This document shows positions 55,370 to 64,000 of a DNA stretch of 64,000 bases, in pieces. Under the pieces are notes generated by a model. It was given only the letters and a program-made list of their open reading frames with translations, was not told the DNA's origin and ran no database searches. The stretch lies in the NCBI RefSeq assembly GCF_020023735.2, contig NZ_CP076444.2, positions 697,501 to 761,500 of the forward strand, given 5' to 3'. Made by a program: the position numbers and the translations under genes. Origin of the DNA: Mycoavidus sp. HKI (GTDB lineage: Bacteria; Pseudomonadota; Gammaproteobacteria; Burkholderiales; Burkholderiaceae). The number at the start of each line of letters is the position of its first letter. Positions within the stretch are counted from its first letter, which is position 1.

Positions 55370-56128
55370 ATGTCTATTACGATGCGGCAAATGTTAGAAG
55401 CGGGTGTCCACTTTGGTCACCAAACGCGTTTTTGGCACCCTAAAATGGCCCCTTATATCTTTGGCCACCGCAACAAAATCCATATTATCAACCTCGAAAA
55501 AACCTTGCCTATGTTTCAAGACGCGCTGAAATATACGCGTCAAGTAGCGGCTAATCGGGGCACCATCCTATTTGTCGGAACTAAGCGCCAGTCGCGCGAT
55601 ATTATTGCTGAAGAAGCGACCCGCGCTGGCATGCCTTATGTCAATAGTCGTTGGCTGGGCGGCATGTTGACCAATTTCAAAACGTTGAAATCATCGATCA
55701 AAAAGCTTAAAGAAATGGAAGCGATGGTCGAGGCGGGTGAACTTGAGCGCATGAGCAAAAAAGAAGCGTTGATGTTTGAACGGAATATGGCGAAGCTGGA
55801 CAAATCGCTCGGCGGTGTCAAGGATATGAACGGCATGCCAGAGGCAATTTTCGTGGTCGATGTGGGATACCACAAAATTGCGCTGACTGAAGCGAAAAAA
55901 CTCGGCGTACCCGTCATCGCGGTAGTGGATACCAATCATTCGCCAGAAGGCATTGAGCACGTGATTCCAGGTAATGACGATTCTAGTAAAGCAGTCGCAC
56001 TTTATGTGCGCGGTATGGCTGACGCTATTCTTGAGGGCCGGGAAAAAGCCCTGCAGGGTTTGGTTGAGGCAGTCCGTAGCAGCGATACCCCTGAAGATGA
56101 ATTTGTTGAAGTTGACGAAGAAGCGTAA
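55370..56128 (+). CDS. rpsB: Ribosomal protein S2
   Basis: A 252-residue 30S protein beginning [20 protein letters not shown] and [20 protein letters not shown], a standard S2 start. [19 protein letters not shown] and [20 protein letters not shown] are also family blocks. GGAG precedes the ATG. It heads the run to bamA and has two hairpins between it and tsf. Confidence 0.98.
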   Translation: MSITMRQMLEAGVHFGHQTRFWHPKMAPYIFGHRNKIHIINLEKTLPMFQDALKYTRQVAANRGTILFVGTKRQSRDIIAEEATRAGMPYVNSRWLGGMLTNFKTLKSSIKKLKEMEAMVEAGELERMSKKEALMFERNMAKLDKSLGGVKDMNGMPEAIFVVDVGYHKIALTEAKKLGVPVIAVVDTNHSPEGIEHVIPGNDDSSKAVALYVRGMADAILEGREKALQGLVEAVRSSDTPEDEFVEVDEEA

Positions 56129-56150
56129 GCCGTTTTTTGTCATTTGAAAA

Positions 56151-56187
56151 AGCTGGTTTGCACATTTTGTGTGTGCTAACCAGAGCT
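56151..56187 (+). promoter_or_regulatory. Hairpin 1 between rpsB and tsf
   Basis: AGCTGGTT and GCACA (56151-56164) pair with TGTGC and AACCAGAGCT (to 56187), with small bulges. E. coli has an attenuator in this gap. Confidence 0.5.
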
Positions 56188-56194
56188 ATTGTGT

Positions 56195-56247
56195 GGCCTG
56201 CCGCCTTACCCAACTGAATACTATGTGGGTGAGCCGTGGAGCAGGCC
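56195..56247 (+). promoter_or_regulatory. Hairpin 2 between rpsB and tsf
   Basis: GGCCTGC (56195-56201) pairs with GCAGGCC (56241-56247). Inside it, CTTACCCA (56205-56212) pairs with TGGGTGAG (56226-56233). It ends 28 bases before the tsf ATG. Confidence 0.55.
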
Positions 56248-56275
56248 CAATCAACCCGTTTGACAGGAGTGAAGA

Positions 56276-57163
56276 ATGGCGGAAATTACCGCAAGTATGG
56301 TAGCTAAATTGCGCGCCAAAACAGATGCGCCAATGATGGAATGTAAAAAAGCATTGACCGAAGCTAACGGCGATTTGACGCGCGCTGAAGAGTTGTTACG
56401 CATAAAATTGGGCACTAAAGCGGACAAGGTTGCTGCGCGTGTAACGGCGGAAGGCATCGTGGCTACATATATTGATGCCGCGACCCAGGTCGGAGCGCTG
56501 GTTGAGCTCAATTGCGAAACAGATTTTGTGGCAAAAAATGATGATTTTCTAGCCTTTGCAAAAACCGTGGCTGAGTTGGTGGCAGCTCAAAAACCTGCCG
56601 ATGTGGCGGCTCTATTAGCTTTGCCTTTGATGGACAAGACTGTAGATGAAGTGAGACGGACTTTGATTGGCAAGCTTGGCGAAAGTTTAACCATCCGCCG
56701 TTTTGTCTGCTACCCAAGCACACATAAGCTGGCTGCCTATTTGCACGGTACTCGGATTGGCGTGCTGGTTGAATACGAGGGCGCTAATGAGCAGGTGGGT
56801 AAAGACCTTGCGATGCATATTGCCGCAATGAAACCGATCACGCTTTCGGCCGATGCAGTCCCTGCTGAGTTGATTGAAACAGAACGTAAAATCGCCGCAC
56901 AAAAAGCGAGTGAATCTGGTAAACCAGCCGAGATTGTTGCCAGAATGGTTGAAGGCAGCGTGCAAAAATATCTGAAAGAAGTGTCGCTGCTCGATCAGCC
57001 ATTTGTCAAAGACGATAAGCAAACTATCGGGCAGATGCTGAAAGCGGCTCAGGCTTCGGTTAAGCGCTTTACAATTTACGTTGCAGGCGAGGGTATTGAG
57101 AAGCACCAAGGCGATTTTGCAGCTGAAGTGGCGGCGCAAGTTGCTGCTGCCCAGTCGGTATAA
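56276..57163 (+). CDS. tsf: Elongation factor Ts
   Basis: A 295-residue exchange factor that reloads EF-Tu with GTP. It starts [40 protein letters not shown], and has the core [20 protein letters not shown]. The C-terminal dimer part ends with QSV. GACAGGAGTGAAG precedes the ATG. Length is normal for Betaproteobacteria. Confidence 0.98.
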   Translation: MAEITASMVAKLRAKTDAPMMECKKALTEANGDLTRAEELLRIKLGTKADKVAARVTAEGIVATYIDAATQVGALVELNCETDFVAKNDDFLAFAKTVAELVAAQKPADVAALLALPLMDKTVDEVRRTLIGKLGESLTIRRFVCYPSTHKLAAYLHGTRIGVLVEYEGANEQVGKDLAMHIAAMKPITLSADAVPAELIETERKIAAQKASESGKPAEIVARMVEGSVQKYLKEVSLLDQPFVKDDKQTIGQMLKAAQASVKRFTIYVAGEGIEKHQGDFAAEVAAQVAAAQSV

Positions 57164-57175
57164 AAAGCCATTACA

Positions 57176-57975
<800 letters not shown>

Positions 57976-58045
57976 GCGTTCCGTGTGTGTAGATTCGTGG
58001 CCCTTGTGTCAGATATTGCCGCACAGCGGCGATTTGGAGTTTTAA

Positions 58046-58606
58046 ATGAGTGTAGCTGAGGTTAAAAAAAACGTTGAGCAAAGGATGCAACGCTCGATTG
58101 ACGCGTTTAAGAATGATCTTGCAAAAATCCGTACTGGCCGCGCGCATACGGGATTCCTTGAGCATATTCAGGTGGATTACTATGGTTCTCATGTGCCGCT
58201 TTCGCAGGTGGCCAATTTGACTCTTATCGATGCGCGCACAATCGGCGTTCAGCCATGGGAAAAAAAGATGGTGTCGGTGGTTGAAAAAGCCATTCGTGAA
58301 TCTGACCTAGGTTTGAATCCAGCTACGCATGGTGAATTATTGCGAGTGCCGATGCCGGCTTTGACCGAAGAGCGCCGCCGTGACCTTACGAAAGTGGTTA
58401 AAAGCGAAGGCGAAACTGCCAAAATCGCGGTCCGAGGATTGCGCCGGGATGCAAAAGAACAATTGGATAAATTGGTTAAAGACGAAGGTGTGCCAGAAGA
58501 CAGCGGACGTCGCGCGCAGGACGACGTGCAAAAATTAACCGATAAATTTGTTGCTGAAATCGACGAATTGGTGCAAACCAAATCGAGCGAAATTATGAAG
58601 GTTTAA
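58046..58606 (+). CDS. frr: Ribosome recycling factor
   Basis: A 186-residue tRNA-shaped factor that splits post-termination ribosomes with EF-G. It has [40 protein letters not shown], and [20 protein letters not shown] with [15 protein letters not shown]. Complete and of normal length. Confidence 0.98.
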   Translation: MSVAEVKKNVEQRMQRSIDAFKNDLAKIRTGRAHTGFLEHIQVDYYGSHVPLSQVANLTLIDARTIGVQPWEKKMVSVVEKAIRESDLGLNPATHGELLRVPMPALTEERRRDLTKVVKSEGETAKIAVRGLRRDAKEQLDKLVKDEGVPEDSGRRAQDDVQKLTDKFVAEIDELVQTKSSEIMKV

Positions 58607-58637
58607 AGCGTAGCACCTGCAGGTCTGCGAAACAGCT

Positions 58638-59411
58638 ATGGCCTATACGAGCTCTACTATGGGTGTGCCTGTTGCGGTTGAGATGCCGCGGCATATTGCC
58701 GTTATTATGGATGGCAATGGCCGTTGGGCGACACAACGGCGACTGCCACGCGTCGCGGGCCATACTAAAGGCGTTGAAGCCGTGCGCGCAATGGTTGAAG
58801 CCTGCGCGCGGCGGAATATTTCATATTTGACTCTGTTTGCTTTTAGCTCTGAAAACTGGCGCCGACCTACGGATGAAATTTCATTTTTGATGCGCCTTTT
58901 TGTGAGTGTGCTTGAGCGTGAAATTGGCAAGATGCATAGTAATGGCATTCGGCTGCGCGTGATTGGCGATTTGACTAAGTTTGAGCCGCGTATTCAAGAA
59001 CTGGTGCGCGGCGCTGAGGCAAAAACAGCCAATAATCAACGGATGACGCTGACCATTGCCGCTAATTACGGCGGCCGTTGGGATCTCACGCAAGCGGCTT
59101 ATAAGCTGGCTGAGCAAGCCGTCGCTGAAAAAGGCATGCAATCTATAGGCGAGGCGGATTTCTCAAAATATCTTGCCATGGCGTATGCACCAGAACCCGA
59201 TCTGTTTATTCGTACCGGCGGTGAGCAGCGTTTAAGCAATTTCCTGTTATGGCAATGTGCCTATACTGAACTCTATTTCACCGATATTTTTTGGCCTGAT
59301 TTTGATGCGTCGGCGCTTGATCTTGCGCTTGATTGGTATTGTCAGCGCGAGCGCCGGTTTGGTCGAATTAGCGCGCAACTTGAATCCGAAGAAAAGCAGA
59401 TCTCATGTTAA
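58638..59411 (+). CDS. uppS: Undecaprenyl diphosphate synthase
   Basis: A 257-residue cis-prenyltransferase supplying the lipid carrier of peptidoglycan. The diphosphate-binding motif is [15 protein letters not shown] (Asp about 29). [11 protein letters not shown] follows, and [20 protein letters not shown] is the C-terminal signature. The end overlaps cdsA by 7 bases. Confidence 0.97.
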   Translation: MAYTSSTMGVPVAVEMPRHIAVIMDGNGRWATQRRLPRVAGHTKGVEAVRAMVEACARRNISYLTLFAFSSENWRRPTDEISFLMRLFVSVLEREIGKMHSNGIRLRVIGDLTKFEPRIQELVRGAEAKTANNQRMTLTIAANYGGRWDLTQAAYKLAEQAVAEKGMQSIGEADFSKYLAMAYAPEPDLFIRTGGEQRLSNFLLWQCAYTELYFTDIFWPDFDASALDLALDWYCQRERRFGRISAQLESEEKQISC

Positions 59412-60307
59412 AAACCCGCATTCTGACGGCTGTAATATTGTTGGCAGTGTTACTGCCGGTGATTTTTTGTACCGCCTGCACATTCAATCTATTCAATGCG
59501 CTGGTGGTTGGCATACTGACGCTCGCGGCCTGGGAGTGGGCGCGTTTATTGAAGCTCACGCCGAAGAAGTGTATCAGCTATGCAGTGCTAGTGGGTTTGA
59601 TGTTATGCCTGCTTGCGCTCTGGCAATGGCAGCTTAACGGTACGTTGCAGAGCGCGTCGCAGGTGCTTTTCGGGGATGGATTATTTTGGCCGATTCTATA
59701 TTGGATTGCCGCTTTTTTCTGGGTCGCGGTGGTGCCATTTATCTTAATGCGGCAACCTACTTTAGCGGTTGGCCTATGGCGTGTGCTTTTGCTGGTCGCG
59801 GGTTTAGTTATTTTTGCAGTGTGTTGGGATGCGTTGATTGCAGCGCATAGAGTAGGGCCGGCTTTTCTCTTATCTGTTTTGCTTGTTGTATGGCTAGCCG
59901 ATAGTGGTGCTTATTTTGCCGGAAAACGATTTGGTCGGCATAAATTGGCGCCCCTAATTAGCCCCGGCAAGACGTGGGAAGGTGTGTTGGGCGGCTGGTT
60001 GCTGGTGCTTGCAATAACCGCCGTTGTAGCAGGTACAATCCGGCTTTTCGGCGTCTCACCATTGGCGGTTGAGGTTGACTCAGTCAGTGGCTGGTTGGGT
60101 ATGTTAGCGGTACTGACCTTACTGGTTGGCGTCGGCGTTGTGGGTGATTTGTTTGAATCATTGATGAAGCGGCAAGCAGGATTTAAAGATTCGAGTATGC
60201 TCTTGCCCGGCCATGGTGGCGTATTAGATCGTTTAGATGCGTTGTTACCAATGCTTACGCTGGCGGTTGGCCTGTACGGGAGCCTTTTGCGTTTTATCCC
60301 TATCTAA
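59405..60307 (+). CDS. cdsA: Phosphatidate cytidylyltransferase
   Basis: A 300-residue membrane enzyme making CDP-diacylglycerol for phospholipids. About eight helices are seen. The signature is [15 protein letters not shown] and [20 protein letters not shown], then [15 protein letters not shown]. The ATG lies inside the uppS end, so translation is probably coupled. Confidence 0.97.
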   Translation: MLKTRILTAVILLAVLLPVIFCTACTFNLFNALVVGILTLAAWEWARLLKLTPKKCISYAVLVGLMLCLLALWQWQLNGTLQSASQVLFGDGLFWPILYWIAAFFWVAVVPFILMRQPTLAVGLWRVLLLVAGLVIFAVCWDALIAAHRVGPAFLLSVLLVVWLADSGAYFAGKRFGRHKLAPLISPGKTWEGVLGGWLLVLAITAVVAGTIRLFGVSPLAVEVDSVSGWLGMLAVLTLLVGVGVVGDLFESLMKRQAGFKDSSMLLPGHGGVLDRLDALLPMLTLAVGLYGSLLRFIPI

Positions 60308-60328
60308 GAGCGTGAAACCCGCAGCGAT

Positions 60329-61492
60329 ATGCAACAACGTCTAACTATACTTGGTTCAACCGGCTCAATCGGCGATAGTACGCTTGATATTGTTGCGCGC
60401 CACCCAGAGCGTTTTTCTGTGTTTGGGCTGAGCGCGCACCGCAATATCGATAAATTGCTTAAGCAGTGCTTACGCTTTACCCCTAGGTTTGCGGTTGTAA
60501 GAGATGCGACATTAGCCGCTCAGCTGCAAACTCGGTTAAAGGCTGCTGGCAGCCGTACCGAAGTGGCGTATGGCGAGGCGGCGCTGATTGCCTTGGCGAA
60601 TGCCGCGGAGTGCGACACGGTGGTGGCGGCGATTGTAGGCGCGGCAGGGCTTGCGCCAACGCTCGCTGCAGCCTGTGCTAGCAAGCGTATCTTATTAGCC
60701 AATAAAGAAGCGTTGGTAATGTCGGGCCGATTGTTTATGGAGGCAGTTTGCCAGCATAATGCACAGCTCTTTCCTGTGGACAGTGAGCACAATGCGATCT
60801 ATCAATGCTTATCTGCCCGTGCTGGCGTCGAGAAAATTATTCTGACTGCGTCGGGCGGTCCATTTCGTACGCGCGAGCTTGCTTCACTGGCGCATGTTAC
60901 CCCTGATGAAGCGTGTGCTCATCCAAACTGGCGGATGGGCCGAAAAATCTCGGTCGATTCCGCCACGATGATGAACAAGGGGCTTGAGGTGATTGAGGCA
61001 CACTGGTTATTCGATGTGCCGATTAACCAGATTGAAGTGCTGATTCATCCACAAAGCGTGATTCACTCGATGGTCAGTTATGTCGATGGCTCTGTGCTGG
61101 CACAACTTGGCAATCCAGATATGCGGACCCCAATTGCCCATGCACTGGCCTTTCCAGATCGTATTGCAGCTGGGGTCGCACCGTTAGATTTAGCTTTAAT
61201 TGCCACCTTGAGTTTTGAGCGACCTGAGCTTGAGCGTTTCCCCTGTTTAACGCTTGCCATCGAAGCTTTACGGCAGGGCGGCGTAGCGAGCGCTGTACTG
61301 AACGCTGCCAATGAAGTGGCGGTTGAGGCCTTTTTGCAGGGTGCTACATGTTTTACCTCGATTGCCGCTATTGTCGCGAATGTGCTTGAACGTATTGAGC
61401 CGAGCGCAGTCCATACGCTAGATGACGTGCTCGCAGCAGATGCACAGGCGCGCCGGCTGGCCTTTGAAGAAATTTCGGCGCTAGCTGTATAA
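60329..61492 (+). CDS. dxr: 1-Deoxy-D-xylulose 5-phosphate reductoisomerase
   Basis: A 387-residue enzyme of the MEP isoprenoid path (the target of fosmidomycin). The NADPH motif is [20 protein letters not shown]. The metal and substrate motifs are [25 protein letters not shown] and [10 protein letters not shown], and [20 protein letters not shown]. Normal length. In relatives rseP follows; here 166 non-coding bases and then bamA do. Confidence 0.97.
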   Translation: MQQRLTILGSTGSIGDSTLDIVARHPERFSVFGLSAHRNIDKLLKQCLRFTPRFAVVRDATLAAQLQTRLKAAGSRTEVAYGEAALIALANAAECDTVVAAIVGAAGLAPTLAAACASKRILLANKEALVMSGRLFMEAVCQHNAQLFPVDSEHNAIYQCLSARAGVEKIILTASGGPFRTRELASLAHVTPDEACAHPNWRMGRKISVDSATMMNKGLEVIEAHWLFDVPINQIEVLIHPQSVIHSMVSYVDGSVLAQLGNPDMRTPIAHALAFPDRIAAGVAPLDLALIATLSFERPELERFPCLTLAIEALRQGGVASAVLNAANEVAVEAFLQGATCFTSIAAIVANVLERIEPSAVHTLDDVLAADAQARRLAFEEISALAV

Positions 61493-61658
61493 ATTGGATG
61501 GCGCCTAAGTGCTCCGTTATAAATAATCTGGGCCGTGAGCAGAGTGATGCTGGGTGAGGTTGTGTTAATGGACAGATGCTTATGAGATCATCGCTGTAAG
61601 GAAGAAGCAGCATGTCTCTGTTATGATTATTAGCTAAATTCTTTATTAAGGATAGAAG

Positions 61659-63983
61659 TTGTTGCCATTTCGTTTTGCATTTAGGATGGGTATTGTCGCT
61701 CTTTTCTCAGCGTATGCTACGCTGACGCACGCGGTCGCACCCTTCGTGGTAAAAGACATTCGCATTGAAGGTCTGCGCCAGCTTGACGCGGGTACGGTGT
61801 TTGCGTATTTGCCTCTTAAGTCAGGCCAATCATTTACCGATGATAAAGGTTCGCAAGCGATTCGCGCGCTTTACGCAACTGGGTTTTTTAGTGATGTGCG
61901 CGTGTTATCACAAGGTAACGTGGTGGTGGTTCAGGTGCAAGAACGGCCGCTTGTCTCGTCGATTGATTTTGTCGGACTGCGTGAGTTTGATAAAGAAAAT
62001 CTATACAAATTGCTGCGTGGCGCAATTGCTTTGTCGCCGGGTCGCTATTACGATAAAAATTTGATTGACAAAGCTGAGCAAGAACTTAAGCGCCGTTATC
62101 TAACGCGTGGTTACTACGCGGCTGAAGTCACTACTACAGTCACTCCGTTTGAGCGCAACCGAGTCAATATTTTATTCTCCGTCACAGAGGGTCCAGTTGC
62201 GCGTATCCGGCAAGTCAATTTCATTGGCAATAAGGCGTTTAAGACCAGCACCTTGCAAGACGAAATGCAACTCTCAACGCCTAACTGGTTCTCCTGGTAC
62301 AGCAAAAATGATTTGTATGCGCGTGAAAAACTGGCCAATGATCTTGATAATGTCCGTTCCTACTATCTTGATCGGGGTTATCTGGAATTTAATTTTGAAT
62401 CGACGCAAGTCTCAATTTCACCTGACAAAAAAGACATCTATCTGACGTTTAGCTTGCATGAAGGTGAGCCGTACACCATCGCTAATTTTGAACTGAGCGG
62501 GGAGTTGCTCGATAAAAAAGAAGAGTTACTTAAGTTGGTCAAAATCCGCTCCGGCGAGCGTTTTTCAGCAGCTAAGCTACAAGCTGCGAGCAAAGCGATC
62601 ACTGACAAACTGGGTGAATACGGCTATGCTTTCGCGACGGTTGCCCCGCAGCAGGCGCTTGACCAGCAGCGGCATACGGCAGCGATTAGCTTGCAAGTCA
62701 CGCTGGGCCGGCGTGTATATGTGCGGCGCGTGAATGTGATCGGTAATAATCGTACGCGCGATGAAGTGATTCGCCGTGAAATGCGCCAATTTGAGAGCGC
62801 TTGGTTCGACGGACAACGGCTAAAGCTGTCGCAAGACCGGATTAACCGCCTGGGCTATTTTACGGATGTTAATGTCGCCATGGCGCCGGTCGAAGGAACC
62901 AACGACCAAGTTGATGTTGACGTGAAAGTAGCGGAAAAGCCGACTGGTGCCGTGACCGTGGGCGCAGGATTTTCATCGACAGATAAGGTGGTGCTGTCAG
63001 CAGGGGTGTCGCAAGACAATGTATTTGGTTCTGGCACTAGCCTTGCGGTCAATATAAATACGGCCAAAACGTATCGCACACTTTCTGTCACGCAGGTCGA
63101 TCCTTATTTTACGATCGATGGTATCAAACGGATTACTGAAGCCTATTATCGGACCTATCAGCCGCTTTTATATGGTGGCTCAAGCTTTATGCCGGGCTCA
63201 AATTCAAGTAATTTCACAATCGTCAGTATGGGCGGCAATTTGAAATTTGGTATCCCGTTTTCTGAGTTTGATACAGTTTATCTAGGCGCCGGTTTTGAGC
63301 AGGACCGGATGAAAGCGGATGAAACAGCGCCGAAAGCTTACCGGAACTACATTGATCAATTTGGCCGGGTGGTGAATAATGTGCCGCTGACCATTGGCTG
63401 GTCCCGTGATAGTCGTGATAGCGCCTTGGTGCCAAGTCGTGGTTATTACACGCAGGCAAATGGCGAGCTAGGTACGCCTGCCGGTGACACCCAATATTAC
63501 AAAATCGATTTACAGCAACAATATTATTATTCGTTTGCGCGTGGCTTTGTGCTTGGTTTGAATGGGCAGTTCGGTTATGGGCGGGGGCTTGCTGGCAAAC
63601 CGTATCCGATTTTTAAAAACTACTACGCGGGCGGAATTGGATCAGTACGCAGCTATGAACCTAGTTCGTTGGGTCCTAAAGATGCAGAGAGCGCTGATGC
63701 AATCGGGGGTTCTAAGCTTTTGATTGGCAATATTGAACTGACTTTTCCGTTGCCCAAAACGGGTTACGATCGTACGCTACGTTTATTTACTTTCATTGAC
63801 GGAGGTAATGTGTGGGGTCCGGATCAGAAGATCGCTCTGGGCAGCTTGCGTTATGGCTATGGGCTGGGGATCGCATGGATTTCGCCAGTCGGTCCGTTAA
63901 AATTTAGTTTGGGTTTCCCGCTGACCAAAAAGCTAGGCGATACTTACCAAAAATTTCAATTTCAGCTTGGCACAGCCTTCTGA
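61659..63983 (+). CDS. bamA: Outer-membrane assembly factor BamA
   Basis: A 774-residue protein that folds beta-barrels into the outer membrane. The signal peptide ends near YATLTHAVAPFVVKDIRIEG. Five POTRA domains follow to about residue 425 (examples VKDIRIEGLRQLDAGTVFAY and IRQVNFIGNKAFKTSTLQ). The barrel domain has YYAGGIGSVRSYEPSSLGP and the C-terminal signature ending KFQFQLGTAF with the terminal Phe. The start is TTG 61659 with AAGGA at 61648-61652; I see no ATG that gives a full signal. Confidence 0.96.
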   Translation: MLPFRFAFRMGIVALFSAYATLTHAVAPFVVKDIRIEGLRQLDAGTVFAYLPLKSGQSFTDDKGSQAIRALYATGFFSDVRVLSQGNVVVVQVQERPLVSSIDFVGLREFDKENLYKLLRGAIALSPGRYYDKNLIDKAEQELKRRYLTRGYYAAEVTTTVTPFERNRVNILFSVTEGPVARIRQVNFIGNKAFKTSTLQDEMQLSTPNWFSWYSKNDLYAREKLANDLDNVRSYYLDRGYLEFNFESTQVSISPDKKDIYLTFSLHEGEPYTIANFELSGELLDKKEELLKLVKIRSGERFSAAKLQAASKAITDKLGEYGYAFATVAPQQALDQQRHTAAISLQVTLGRRVYVRRVNVIGNNRTRDEVIRREMRQFESAWFDGQRLKLSQDRINRLGYFTDVNVAMAPVEGTNDQVDVDVKVAEKPTGAVTVGAGFSSTDKVVLSAGVSQDNVFGSGTSLAVNINTAKTYRTLSVTQVDPYFTIDGIKRITEAYYRTYQPLLYGGSSFMPGSNSSNFTIVSMGGNLKFGIPFSEFDTVYLGAGFEQDRMKADETAPKAYRNYIDQFGRVVNNVPLTIGWSRDSRDSALVPSRGYYTQANGELGTPAGDTQYYKIDLQQQYYYSFARGFVLGLNGQFGYGRGLAGKPYPIFKNYYAGGIGSVRSYEPSSLGPKDAESADAIGGSKLLIGNIELTFPLPKTGYDRTLRLFTFIDGGNVWGPDQKIALGSLRYGYGLGIAWISPVGPLKFSLGFPLTKKLGDTYQKFQFQLGTAF

Positions 63984-64000
63984 AGATTCATCTATCAAAA

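Overview
The window looks like a piece of chromosome from a Burkholderiaceae bacterium with a reduced, rearranged genome, most like the endofungal lineage of Mycoavidus and Glomeribacter. This is an inference. It rests on the betaproteobacterial gene orders (rpsB-tsf-pyrH-frr-uppS-cdsA-dxr-bamA, rpsP-rimM-trmD-rplS, metNIQ-etfBA), a betaproteobacterial tmRNA, moderate base composition, many broken genes, a large NACHT-WD40 protein and genes for chitin-like polymers. No marker seen here fixes the genus.

Layout. 1-700: the start of map and the tmRNA gene ssrA. 740-8050: an accessory island behind ssrA. It holds an integrase remnant, a decayed IS21 element, a phage gene with an amber stop, an HU gene, an acyl-carrier-like protein lacking its serine, a VapC remnant, an AA10 (LPMO-like) protein lacking its N-terminal copper histidine, and a polysaccharide deacetylase gene split by an intact IS50-like element with a 9-bp target duplication. 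8300-12150: a crcB remnant, an MFS transporter, an amidase, a LysR remnant and a degraded hipBA pair. 12100-28830: ordinary chromosome with pepN, an Rpn nuclease gene with a strong internal start, a FUSC transporter, chaB and recCBD, then mltB. 29139-35075: a 1911-residue NACHT, pentapeptide and 14-blade WD40 protein with an unusual upstream reading frame. 35256-35500: tRNA-Leu(CAA) with an integrase tail beside it. 35627-42611: an EGDK-type manganese/cation exporter, metNIQ, etfBA and an intact hipBA module. 42705-54973: mostly housekeeping genes; two perfect LexA boxes stand before a radical SAM gene and before lexA. 55370-63983: the rpsB-to-bamA translation and envelope run, without rseP between dxr and bamA.

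How it works together. Core genes cover translation (S2, EF-Ts, RRF, S16, L19, RimM, TrmD, DusA, RsgA, tmRNA), isoprenoid and phospholipid supply for the envelope (Dxr, UppS, CdsA, BamA), folate and thymidylate (FolA, ThyA), DNA repair (RecBCD and LexA, with one further SOS-box gene) and methionine import. Several hairpins sit between genes of the ribosomal operons and may set expression ratios. The accessory parts hold conflict genes (NACHT-WD40, Rpn with a possible intragenic inhibitor, HipBA, TA remnants) and two neighbouring polysaccharide-active genes, one altered at its active site and one disrupted.
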